A stretch of DNA of 47,726 nucleotides from DATAEU01 sp046724395 (GTDB lineage: Bacteria > Actinomycetota > UBA4738 > HRBIN12), in the NCBI GenBank assembly GCA_046724395.1, contig JBKOWM010000057.1:1-47726 (forward strand). The letters run 5' to 3'. The first letter of the stretch is position 1. Each line of letters opens with the position of its first letter. Below the pieces are notes generated by a model, which was not told where the DNA came from, did not search any database, and was given only the letters and a program-made list of their open reading frames with translations. The translations under genes and the position numbers were made by a program. Below, piece by piece: positions 41,050-47,726 of this stretch.

Positions 41050-41487
41050 GTGTGCGGTGGGTACGCGCGCGATACGGGCTTGCGAAGACATGAGATCGGT
41101 TCGGGTCCTCGGACGGAGCTTCGGCTCCCAGCCGAGCCCATCGCGCCCGCGCTCGCGCGCGCCGGTGTTCGAGGGGCCGCCCCCGAGCTATCCGAACAGA
41201 TGGCGGCAGACCTGGCGCTCCTGCTGACCGAGGTCGTCTCGAACGCCGTGCGACATGCCTCGAAGGATCCCGGCGACGAGATCGTGATACGTCTCTTCGC
41301 GAACGCCGTTGTTCGTGTTGAGGTTCAGGACGCGGGTCCGGGGTTCGAACCACTGGCGCGTCTGCGGCCTGAGGGGGGCGACACGAGCGGCTGGGGCCTG
41401 TATCTCCTCGACCGCATCGCAAGCGCCTGGGGCGTCGAGCGCAGACCGGCCGGGACCGTGGTCTGGTTCGAGCTCGGCCCGTCCTAG
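41050..41487 (+). CDS. ATP-binding anti-sigma kinase-like protein (RsbW/HATPase)
   Basis: This 145-residue Bergerat-fold ATPase is of the RsbW/SpoIIAB type. The N-box LLLTEVVSNAVRHA lies at about 57-70, the G1 segment VEVQDAGPGFE at about 92-102, and GGDTSGWGLYLLDRIASAWG at about 110-128 is the G2 end. It would bind ATP and phosphorylate an RsbV-type STAS partner, and perhaps hold a sigma factor. It follows the phosphatase by 51 bases and completes the partner-switching set. The N-terminus is uncertain: GTG 41050 adds about 20 residues before the first family strand (TELRLPAEPIAPALAR). No sigma factor gene lies nearby. Confidence 0.82.
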   Translation: MCGGYARDTGLRRHEIGSGPRTELRLPAEPIAPALARAGVRGAAPELSEQMAADLALLLTEVVSNAVRHASKDPGDEIVIRLFANAVVRVEVQDAGPGFEPLARLRPEGGDTSGWGLYLLDRIASAWGVERRPAGTVVWFELGPS

Positions 41488-41571
41488 ACTCCTTTCCCGC
41501 GCGGAACTCCGTTCGACCCGCAGCGGAGCCCGGGCTCGTCCTCGACCAGCCTGCGACGTATGCTTCGGGCG

Positions 41572-41775
41572 ATGGCGACCTACGAGTACGTCTGCCTGGC
41601 GTGCGAGCACGTCTTCGAAGACCGTCGATCCATGACGGCCACCGTCGATGTACGCCTCAGCTGCCCCTCCTGCGCCGGCGACCGCGTACGGCGACGCTTC
41701 TCGTTCCTGGCCGCTCGACGTGCGGCGACGGCGGCCGGATGTGGGTGCGGCGGAGCGTGCGCCTGCGGGCAGTGA
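41572..41775 (+). CDS. FmdB-type zinc-ribbon protein
   Basis: This 67-residue protein starts MATYEYVCLACEHVFE, the standard FmdB/CxxC_CxxC_SSSS opening. CLAC and CPSC form one zinc ribbon, and the C-terminal half has five more Cys (CGCGGACACG). It may bind a second metal through the C-terminal cluster. The role is unknown; FmdB was first linked to amidase/formamidase control. ATG 41572 matches the family start. It is convergent with the glycosyltransferase gene, a hairpin at 41779-41800 lying between. Confidence 0.85.
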   Translation: MATYEYVCLACEHVFEDRRSMTATVDVRLSCPSCAGDRVRRRFSFLAARRAATAAGCGCGGACACGQ

Positions 41776-41778
41776 GGT

Positions 41779-41800
41779 CCGGCCGGCGGTTTATGGCCGG
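41779..41800. terminator. short hairpin between convergent genes
   Basis: CCGGCC (41779-41784) and GGCCGG (41795-41800) form a 6-bp stem around a 10-base loop, between the convergent FmdB-type gene and the GT2 gene. It may be a weak shared terminator. There is no T-run. Confidence 0.3.
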
Positions 41801-41847
41801 CGGCGGAACCCCGGCTCCCACCTCCGTGCAGTGATCGTACCGCGACG

Positions 41848-44085
41848 TCAACTCGGCGTCGGCGACGTCGACGGTGTCGGGGACGACGTCGCCGAGGTCG
41901 TCGCGGTTGCCGAGGGTGCCGAGGTGGCCGTCGCGGTCTGGCTTACGGATACGGTGGGGCTTTCGGTGGCCGTCGGGGTGGCTGACACGGTCGGCGACGG
42001 TGAGTCCGATGGGCTCGCCGCGGCCGACGGGGTTGCGGTCGGCGTCGGCGTGAGACGGATCACGGCGGTGAGGAGTGCGCGCAGCGGGCTCTTGCTGCTT
42101 GTCTCGCCCGAGTGCACGGCCGCCGCCGCAAACGGCGGCCGCGGCGCTCCTGGGTTCGCACCTCCGAAGAACAGGACGGCCGCAAGCGCAACCACGGCGA
42201 CCAGACTCGCGGTCGCGCCGACCAGATATGGCCATCGCGCGGCGATGCGCTCGCGCATCCATTCCGTCCGCCGACGGCGTTCGAGCTCCTCGGACATCTT
42301 CGACCGCACATTCAGAACCGACATGAACGGCGCCGTCGCGTAGACGCCGCCCTGCCAGCCGTAGAGCACGAGCAGGAACGCGCTCACCCTCGCCGCTACG
42401 AGCGTCGCCGCGCCGGCGGCCCAGAGCGACATCGCGAGCGCCGTCTCGGCCCACGCGGAGCGGAGCGCCGCGATGACGGTCTGGCGCTCGTCGCTCTTCG
42501 GCGTGCGCATGAAGACCGAATCGGCGCGAATCAATGCTTGCAGGCACGCGAGCGCCACCGTCCAGGACATCGACAGCCAGTTCGCGAACGCCAGCAACGC
42601 GCGCCGAACGCCGATATGCGTTCGCCTGCGCAGCGTCCAGACCGCACGGAGCACGCCGGATGCGATCAGCGCCGACGGCAGCAGCACCAGCCCGCCCAGG
42701 AGCGGCCGGATCGCGACGCGCCCGGTGGTGAGCAGCAGCGCCGCCGTCACGAGTAACGTCACGGTGAAACCGAGGTAGAGAAGGTCGTTGAACCAGTGCA
42801 TCCCGCCGAACAGGTAGTCGAGGCGTTGTGCGACCGTGAGGCGATTGCTCGGGTCCCGTCTCCATGGGATCAGCATGCGCGCGTGTCGGCGAAGGATCTG
42901 AACACCGCCGAAGCACCACCGGAAACGCTGACTCTTGAGAGCTCCGAAGGTAAGCGGCATGATGCCCTTGCCGAACGATCGCTCGACGAACACGCCCGAC
43001 CATCCGCGCGCGAGCATCCGCAGAGACATCTCGGCGTCCTCGGTGATGCACCACTCCGCCCACCCGCCCAACTCCTCCAGCATCGACCGTCGGATCAGGC
43101 CCATAGTGCCGGCGAAGATGATCGAGTCCCGATCGTTGCGCGAGGGCATCGACTCGACGAAGAAGTACCGGTACGCGTCGTAGCAGGCGGTGAGGTACGC
43201 GTTGCCCTCGTAGTCTCGGTAGTCCTGCGGTGTCTGGAGGAAGGCGAGATCGGGATCAACGAAGTATCCGACTACCGCGCGGAGGTACCCGGGGTCCACC
43301 AGGTAGTCAGCGTCGATGACGCCGATGAGCTCGACGTCGGGCGGTGTGTGCTCGCGAACGAGGAAGTTCAAACCGCCGGCCTTGAAGCCGGGCAGGTCGT
43401 CCACATGGATGAAGCGGACTCGCGGGCGATCCTGACAGTACTCCTCGACCGGCCTCCATGTGTCGGGATCGCTGGTGTTGTCGTCGATGACGACGATGTC
43501 CAGCGACGGGTAGTCGATCGCCTCGAGGGATTGGATCGTCCGGATCAGCATGTCGGGAGGCTCGTTGTAGGCCGGGACCTGCAGCGACACCCTCGGCGTG
43601 TAGGAGTCGTCGAAGTGGGGTTTCGGCCGCCGCCACCGACCGCGACACACGACGTCGCACCCATCGAACGTGTACCAGGCGGCGAGCGTCAACGCGCCGA
43701 CTTCTAGGACGAGTAGCAGCCCGGATGCGATCGCGCCGATCACCGACAGGCCGCCGGCCACCGTGTACCAGGCCGCGAATCCCAGGTAGGAGAGCGCCGC
43801 GGCCACAAAGCTCGCGTAGAACGCCATCCCGACGGGGTTCCACACCGGCCGGGCCAGGGAGATCACGATCCCCACCACGAGGAGCAACGCCTCGGCGGCC
43901 AGGACCGGGCGCGGGGCGAGGTTCCAGACGCGCGCCGCCGCTTCACCGGCGCCGACCGCGAGGAGCGCGGAAAGCGCGCCTCCGGCGACGCGCGATGCGA
44001 AGTGGAGTCGAGCGCCGAAGAGCAGGAGGAGGATCGTTGCCGCGCAGAGCGCGACGAAGCATGTGAGGAAGAGGCCGAGGATCAA
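41848..44085 (-). CDS. membrane GT2 glycosyltransferase, cellulose-synthase-like
   Basis: This is a 745-residue inner-membrane family-2 glycosyltransferase. About five helices fill residues 1-145. A cytosolic GT-A domain at about 165-400 shows SLQVPAYNEPPDMLIRTIQSL, VVIDDNTSD, the DxD in VIDADY, TEDAEMSLRML and the QRFRW motif (product-binding Trp) that marks processive beta-glycan synthases. Further helices follow at about 440-590 and 640-665. The last 80 residues are a Ser/Thr/Pro-rich outer tail (SPTVSATPTATESPT). PilZ, which in BcsA binds c-di-GMP, is not seen. The ATG overlaps the upstream GT4 stop (ATGA). With a GH12 gene in the same run it may make and export a beta-glucan. Confidence 0.88.
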   Translation of the reverse strand: MILGLFLTCFVALCAATILLLLFGARLHFASRVAGGALSALLAVGAGEAAARVWNLAPRPVLAAEALLLVVGIVISLARPVWNPVGMAFYASFVAAALSYLGFAAWYTVAGGLSVIGAIASGLLLVLEVGALTLAAWYTFDGCDVVCRGRWRRPKPHFDDSYTPRVSLQVPAYNEPPDMLIRTIQSLEAIDYPSLDIVVIDDNTSDPDTWRPVEEYCQDRPRVRFIHVDDLPGFKAGGLNFLVREHTPPDVELIGVIDADYLVDPGYLRAVVGYFVDPDLAFLQTPQDYRDYEGNAYLTACYDAYRYFFVESMPSRNDRDSIIFAGTMGLIRRSMLEELGGWAEWCITEDAEMSLRMLARGWSGVFVERSFGKGIMPLTFGALKSQRFRWCFGGVQILRRHARMLIPWRRDPSNRLTVAQRLDYLFGGMHWFNDLLYLGFTVTLLVTAALLLTTGRVAIRPLLGGLVLLPSALIASGVLRAVWTLRRRTHIGVRRALLAFANWLSMSWTVALACLQALIRADSVFMRTPKSDERQTVIAALRSAWAETALAMSLWAAGAATLVAARVSAFLLVLYGWQGGVYATAPFMSVLNVRSKMSEELERRRRTEWMRERIAARWPYLVGATASLVAVVALAAVLFFGGANPGAPRPPFAAAAVHSGETSSKSPLRALLTAVIRLTPTPTATPSAAASPSDSPSPTVSATPTATESPTVSVSQTATATSAPSATATTSATSSPTPSTSPTPS

Positions 44086-45518
44086 ACCGGCTCCGTCCGG
44101 CGACCGGCGGTGGCCGTGGCATCGTCGGCGATGCGTGCGATCTGCGCGAGATAGCGCGCGAGGAGGAATCGTTCGCGAACACGCTCCCTCGCGTTCAGGC
44201 CGAGCCGATCGGCGAGCGCGGGGTCGTCGAGCAGTCGGGTGATTGCGACGCCCAAGCCTTCGAGCGACGCCGGGTCGTCGATCAGCAGGCCGCTCCGTTC
44301 ATGCTCGATCTGGTCCTGAATGCCGCCCACCCGCGTGGCCACGACCGGCCGCGCCTTCCACATCCCCTCCGCAACCGTGAGGCCGAAGCCCTCGGCGAGG
44401 CTCTTCTGGACGATCACGCTCGCGTGACGCTGGAGCGCGTTCACCACGGCATGGCTCGCCTCCTCGTCCCGGCTCGGCATGCACACGATGTGGGTGCGCC
44501 CGCGAACGGGAGGATCGAGCGCCTGGCGCTGCTCGACGAGATCGCGCAGGACGACGGACTGCTCGGGATCGTCGCTCACACCACCGGTCTGCGGCCCGAC
44601 GAGGAGCAGATGGGCGCTCGCCGTCGCGGGCGTGTGCTCGACGAAGCCGCGGAGGACGCCGGCGTGATCCTTGAGCCGGTCCCAACGCGACACCTGGACG
44701 ACGACGGGCGCCGACCGAGGCAGCGGCGCATCCTGGATCGTCTCGACGCGTTCTCCGATCCGTCCGCGACTCCCGTCGCCCCGCTCGAACGTGGGGTCGC
44801 GAACCGGCGATTCGTCGAGGACGCCGGCGACGCGGAGGACGTCAGGCACCGTTCGATCGTCCAGCGCCTGGTTCTTCGGCGAGAACGGGTCGATCGCCGG
44901 CGGGACGATCCGGACTCGGCCCTCCTCGATGTCCCTCCAGGCATACGAGGGTCGGCTGAACACGCACACCCTGACGTCTTCCAGATAGCGGCGCATGAAC
45001 GCCTGCGCCGCGATCGCGACGTCGTTGGGCTCGTCGATCCCGATGTGGCAGACCCACACGACGTTCGCCCGCGTGCGCGCCAGCCCAGCGGCGAGGCCGA
45101 GAGTCTGCGGATCGTGTAGGACGACGACGTCCCGAGGGCCCGTGACGGATCGAATCTGTTCGAGCTCTCGCGCAAGGACGCGCTCATAGATCTGGCGATC
45201 GTCCTCGTCGAGGTCCTCGCCGGCCGCCTGCCCGTGGAGCCGGTTGTGGATTCGTTTGGTGACGCGGAAGAACCCCTCGTCAGCGTCGATCGCCAGCCAT
45301 CCTCCGTCCCAGCCGGCGCCGGCCTGATAGCCGGCCAGCGGTCGCAGGATCTCCGCGACTCCGCCGCCGGTCGCCGTCGAGTTCACATGCCATAGCCGCC
45401 GACCCTCGAGCGTGCGGCGCGTGTCGACGAGCGCCTGAGCGAAACGCGCGTAGGCGTCGGCGTCCAGGACTCGCTCGAACCGTTCGGGCCGGAGCCTTGG
45501 GTACTCGACGTGCTGCAT
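44082..45518 (-). CDS. GT4 glycosyltransferase, trehalose-synthase (TreT)-like
   Basis: This is a 478-residue GT-B-fold glycosyltransferase. The N-terminal HVNSTATGGGVAEILRPL and GWDGGWLAID match the TreT trehalose glycosyltransferring synthase group. VVVLHDPQTLGLAAGL and WVCHIGIDEPN follow, and the donor-binding C-terminal domain has VVVQVSRWDRLKD, KSLAEGFGLTVAEGMWK and ARPVVATRVGG. TreT joins a nucleotide glucose to glucose to give trehalose. Placed before a membrane GT2, the protein might instead prime or modify a glycan. The acceptor is unproven. The GH12 gene ends 62 bases upstream on the same strand, and the stop overlaps the GT2 start. Confidence 0.85.
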   Translation of the reverse strand: MQHVEYPRLRPERFERVLDADAYARFAQALVDTRRTLEGRRLWHVNSTATGGGVAEILRPLAGYQAGAGWDGGWLAIDADEGFFRVTKRIHNRLHGQAAGEDLDEDDRQIYERVLARELEQIRSVTGPRDVVVLHDPQTLGLAAGLARTRANVVWVCHIGIDEPNDVAIAAQAFMRRYLEDVRVCVFSRPSYAWRDIEEGRVRIVPPAIDPFSPKNQALDDRTVPDVLRVAGVLDESPVRDPTFERGDGSRGRIGERVETIQDAPLPRSAPVVVQVSRWDRLKDHAGVLRGFVEHTPATASAHLLLVGPQTGGVSDDPEQSVVLRDLVEQRQALDPPVRGRTHIVCMPSRDEEASHAVVNALQRHASVIVQKSLAEGFGLTVAEGMWKARPVVATRVGGIQDQIEHERSGLLIDDPASLEGLGVAITRLLDDPALADRLGLNARERVRERFLLARYLAQIARIADDATATAGRRTEPV

Positions 45519-45580
45519 CTGCGTCCTTCACGTGGCGACCTCGCGACCGCGATTGTTCCCGAACGAGTTCGGGGCGACAC

Positions 45581-46426
45581 CTACCCTTCGGCCATCGCTC
45601 CCGTTCGGCGCACGTGCATCGAGAACGACCGCGACGCGAGCCCCCGCCCACGCCGCCAGATCTCGTAGCCGGCCTCTACTGCGATGAGGTACCAGGACGG
45701 TTCGGTGAGCCCGCGCTCGACGCTGTCGTGGATGAATGCGGCAAGGTCCAGGCTCGAAACGGACTCGGTGGGTCGGCGGCGTCGGTAGGCGATGTAGTTC
45801 CACGACGACATCCGAATCGTCCAGACGGTCCACCGCGCGCCGCCGATCCGAACACCACCGACCGGGGAACCTGCCGGCCGCACGCCACCGCGATCCTTGA
45901 GCCAGATCATGATCTCCGATCCGTTCGGCTGCTCGGCGGTGGATTGCGCTGAGTTCGTCCAGAGGTCGTAGGCGATGTCGTAGGCGCCCCAGCGCGTCGG
46001 AGCCGTTCGCCACGAGGAAGTCGCCTCGGCGATGTCCGCGATACGGACCGGCAGCGGATCGCGTACGGTGCACGTACCCCAGTGGCATCCGCGGAACACC
46101 GACGGATAGCTCGCCGGCGGTCCGTCCGTCGGCAGTTGGAACGAGGCACGCGTCACCGTCCACGACCGTCGGGTCACCGCGATGCACTGTGGATCGGCGG
46201 AATTCCATTCGTTCTGCTGCACCATGTACCGGCCGTCGTCGATCGGCACCGTCGCGAACCGATCGCATGTGTTGACGATCTCGGCCCCGGTTGCCCCGAC
46301 GTTATCGGCCGCCGGCGTTGGCTGGCCGCCCGTGCACGACGTCAGCGTCAGGGAGAGCGCAAGGGCCAGCCGTCGCCCGGTCCGGACGACTGGAGCGCCG
46401 TCCGGAATCCGTGATGACGTCGTCAC
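45581..46426 (-). CDS. GH12 endo-beta-glucanase lipoprotein
   Basis: This 281-residue secreted glycoside hydrolase of family 12 has a signal peptide with lipobox LTSC at about residues 28-31, so it is membrane-anchored outside. The GH12 fold is clear: CDRFATVPIDDGRYMVQQNEWN, YPSVFRGCHWGTC, AYDIAYDLWTN, the nucleophile Glu in SEIMIWL (about 175), and the acid/base Glu in EAGYEIW (about 257). Together these match the streptomycete CelB type. Both catalytic residues are present. It should cleave beta-1,4 or mixed-linked glucan, or xyloglucan. GTG 46426 overlaps the stop of the small upstream gene (GTGA). In classical cellulose operons the glucanase is GH8; a GH12 here would be different. Confidence 0.93.
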   Translation of the reverse strand: MTTSSRIPDGAPVVRTGRRLALALSLTLTSCTGGQPTPAADNVGATGAEIVNTCDRFATVPIDDGRYMVQQNEWNSADPQCIAVTRRSWTVTRASFQLPTDGPPASYPSVFRGCHWGTCTVRDPLPVRIADIAEATSSWRTAPTRWGAYDIAYDLWTNSAQSTAEQPNGSEIMIWLKDRGGVRPAGSPVGGVRIGGARWTVWTIRMSSWNYIAYRRRRPTESVSSLDLAAFIHDSVERGLTEPSWYLIAVEAGYEIWRRGRGLASRSFSMHVRRTGAMAEG

Positions 46427-46725
46427 GCCCCGACGGCGCCTTCGCGTTCCATCTGGACGACCAGCGACTCGAGGGTCGGCTCGACGGTGAGGTCGTCGAA
46501 GTCCTGTTTTGAAAGCTCGCGCTCGCCCCGCTCGAGCAGGCGAAGGATCTCCGCTCGCCCGCGATCCGTCAGGTATCGATGGAGGCGATGGCCGTCGGCG
46601 TCGATGAACTCGCCCTCGTAGTGGCCGGCGATGGGACCGCCCGGGCGATCGCGGACGAACCTCGGCCGGCCACGGACACGATACGTCGTCACGATCGATT
46701 CGTTCCCGGAGGGCAGGCAGAACAC
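46423..46725 (-). CDS. small protein of unknown function, coupled to GH12
   Basis: This 100-residue soluble protein starts at GTG 46725. The first part is basic (TTYRVRGRPRFVRDRP), then HYEGEFIDADGHRLHRYLT is strand-like. The C-terminal helix (AEILRLLERGERELSK, then VEPTLESLVVQMERE) is amphipathic and could dimerise. I recognise no family. Its stop overlaps the GH12 start as GTGA, so the two are tightly co-translated, which argues for a linked role. It lies 65 bases after the PRC-barrel gene on the same strand. Confidence 0.65.
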   Translation of the reverse strand: MFCLPSGNESIVTTYRVRGRPRFVRDRPGGPIAGHYEGEFIDADGHRLHRYLTDRGRAEILRLLERGERELSKQDFDDLTVEPTLESLVVQMEREGAVGA

Positions 46726-46790
46726 ACACGCGCATTCGGGGTCGATCGGGCCGATCGGCGAGCGCGTGACGCGGACGGAAGCGACCTCCG

Positions 46791-47513
46791 TCAGCTCCCG
46801 GGGATCCTCGAGATGAGCCGGTCACGCACCCACCGCTCCAGTCTCATCACATCGAGATCGTCCCGGGCGATCGAGAGCTCGACGTGGTTGTCGATGCCCT
46901 TGACGACTCCGAAGGAGACGCGCGCCGGAGCGGCGTCGTCGGCCAGGCGACGCTGAATGGAATCGAGCCACAGCCCGAGGCGGCCGCCGAGTCGGTGCGC
47001 GAGCGCGCCCGGGCCGGCGAGGATCGCGACGACCGACGGCGGCGCGCCTGGCTCGCCCGCGAACGCGAGCTCGAGATCGTCTACCTTTCCGGCCATTCGT
47101 CCCTGTGAATCGACGATCTGCCGGTCGAGCAATTGCAGGCCGGCTTCCAGGGTGGCCCCGGCCGGGCGCTCGTGCGGAGGCCCGACGCGCGTGGTTCCCT
47201 CGCGCACGACGGATCTCAACCGGACGACGCGCTCCTCGATCGACGACAGATCTCGCCAGTGCACCGAGATACGCTCGGCGTGTCGGCGTCCCAACAGCGC
47301 CTTGAGCGGCCAGGGGCCCCTGACCTGCTTGCGCTCGAGCCCCAGCCGCGTTCCGATCGCGCCGCCCCCGACCACCAGGCTGTGAACTCGAAACGCCGCC
47401 CCGAACGATCCGATCTCGGGTCCGTCCCGGACGAGCCGAACGTCGTGCACGGTGCCGAGATCACGGCCGGTTCGATCCAGGACGCGCTTTCCGAGGAGTT
47501 GCGCGAGCCTCAC
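46791..47513 (-). CDS. PRC-barrel domain protein
   Basis: This 240-residue protein has two PRC-barrel-like beta domains. The first (about 1-95) starts LGKRVLDRTGRDLGTVHDVRL, and the second (about 125-170) reads LDRQIVDSQGRMAGKVDDLEL. PRC-barrels bind RNA or membrane partners in RimM and photosynthetic reaction-centre H. In Actinobacteria such proteins recur next to Nramp metal transporters. Here the GTG at 47513 overlaps the stop of an Nramp-type gene (GTGA), so it is co-translated with it and may assist or gate the transporter. Residues 95-115 are an Arg/Glu-rich linker. No membrane segment is visible. Confidence 0.82.
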   Translation of the reverse strand: MRLAQLLGKRVLDRTGRDLGTVHDVRLVRDGPEIGSFGAAFRVHSLVVGGGAIGTRLGLERKQVRGPWPLKALLGRRHAERISVHWRDLSSIEERVVRLRSVVREGTTRVGPPHERPAGATLEAGLQLLDRQIVDSQGRMAGKVDDLELAFAGEPGAPPSVVAILAGPGALAHRLGGRLGLWLDSIQRRLADDAAPARVSFGVVKGIDNHVELSIARDDLDVMRLERWVRDRLISRIPGS

Positions 47514-47726
47514 GCTCCGGCCCTCGTCCAGATCGCGAGTGGGATCGTCGCGACGGCAACGGCGACGAGAAGGATGAGGTAGGTGAACGCGATGGCGTTC
47601 GCCACGATCGAGTTCGTCTTCGCGCCGACGTAGTCGGGATCATTGGCGACGATGAGGATGGGCGCGTAGGTGAGCGGGAGGGCGGCCGCGGAAAAGACGA
47701 TCGAGTACTCGGTGACCTTGACCGGG
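47510..47726 (-). CDS. Nramp-family divalent metal transporter, C-terminal part (partial)
   Basis: Reading the minus strand from the window edge gives 71 codons ending in TGA: KVTEYSIVFSAAALPLTYAP, then ILIVANDPDYVGAKTNS, then two hydrophobic stretches ending AIWTRAGA. The LPLTYAPILIVANDPDYVG piece is the conserved C-terminal region of Nramp/MntH Mn2+/Fe2+ importers. The metal-binding Asp-Pro-Gly of helix 1 lies outside the window. It is the first visible gene of the minus-strand run and overlaps the PRC-barrel start (GTGA). Confidence 0.82.
   Translation of the reverse strand, partial: PVKVTEYSIVFSAAALPLTYAPILIVANDPDYVGAKTNSIVANAIAFTYLILLVAVAVATIPLAIWTRAGA

Noticed and set aside
41860..42060. 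Short repeated motifs in DNA at the 3' end of the GT2 gene
   Set aside because: They result from the Ser/Thr/Pro-rich protein tail (repeated TCG/ACC/GCG codons), not from a DNA repeat element.
1..47726. CRISPR array, insertion sequence, prophage or rRNA
   Set aside because: No regularly spaced repeats, transposase, integrase, phage structural gene or rRNA-like segment was seen on either strand.

Overview
The window is a GC-rich (well above 60% by eye) bacterial chromosome segment. Genes are densely packed on both strands, with many GTG starts and ATGA/GTGA stop-start overlaps. The protein families (SigG-like ECF sigma factor with a SnoaL tail, PadR and MarR regulators, RsbU/RsbV/RsbW-type partner switching, FmdB zinc ribbon, GH12, GluRS next to an FAH-fold protein) fit a deep-branching Actinomycetota, for example a Thermoleophilia/Gaiellales-like lineage. 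Chloroflexota cannot be excluded. I saw no rRNA, CRISPR array, transposase or phage gene.

Layout. 1-12.3 kb is general housekeeping and stress: the tail of an aldo/keto reductase, a small membrane protein, a frame-broken STAS relic, DUF2071, TfoX-N, HdeD, a class III adenylyl cyclase divergent from a Rieske oxygenase, an MBL-fold hydrolase, a PNPOx-SDR pair, an ECF sigma factor, a secreted endonuclease/phosphatase-fold protein and a small Gly-rich membrane protein. 12.3-13.0 kb holds a strong terminator hairpin, a 25-bp direct repeat, a LuxR tail relic and two minus-strand tRNAs (Lys-CTT, His-GTG).

13.0-31.7 kb looks like a nitrogen-compound catabolic island. It has two full-length glutamate-1-semialdehyde-aminomutase-like class III aminotransferases with a 66-residue internally deleted third copy between them, an alpha/beta hydrolase, and an AlkZ-like protein translationally coupled to the second aminotransferase. 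Next come PadR, a betaine-homocysteine-methyltransferase-like enzyme, a decayed PotA-like ABC ATPase, a dimethylglycine/sarcosine-dehydrogenase-like FAD-GcvT enzyme, MarR and GNAT. On the opposite strand lies a probable glutamine-synthetase-like / saccharopine-dehydrogenase-like / P450 operon, followed by an EamA exporter and a GNAT protein. An 18-bp perfect palindrome of TetR-operator type overlaps the promoter of the first aminotransferase.

31.7-37.3 kb holds two FAH-fold hydrolases around an acetoacetate-decarboxylase-like protein, then gltX, a GAF protein and galT. 37.3-41.5 kb is a partner-switching module: an RsbV-like STAS protein divergent from an 1108-residue membrane RsbU-like phosphatase with four GAF domains, followed by an RsbW-like kinase fold. 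After an FmdB-type zinc ribbon, 41.8-47.7 kb is a minus-strand run, in transcription order: Nramp transporter (partial), PRC-barrel protein, small unknown, GH12 glucanase lipoprotein, TreT-like GT4, and cellulose-synthase-like membrane GT2. This is a candidate exopolysaccharide system of unusual make-up.

The most interesting points are the mini-aminotransferase in the tandem array, the TetR-type palindrome, the GT2-GT4-GH12 set, and several genes caught in decay. All functions are read from sequence motifs. Substrates and pathway links are inference.
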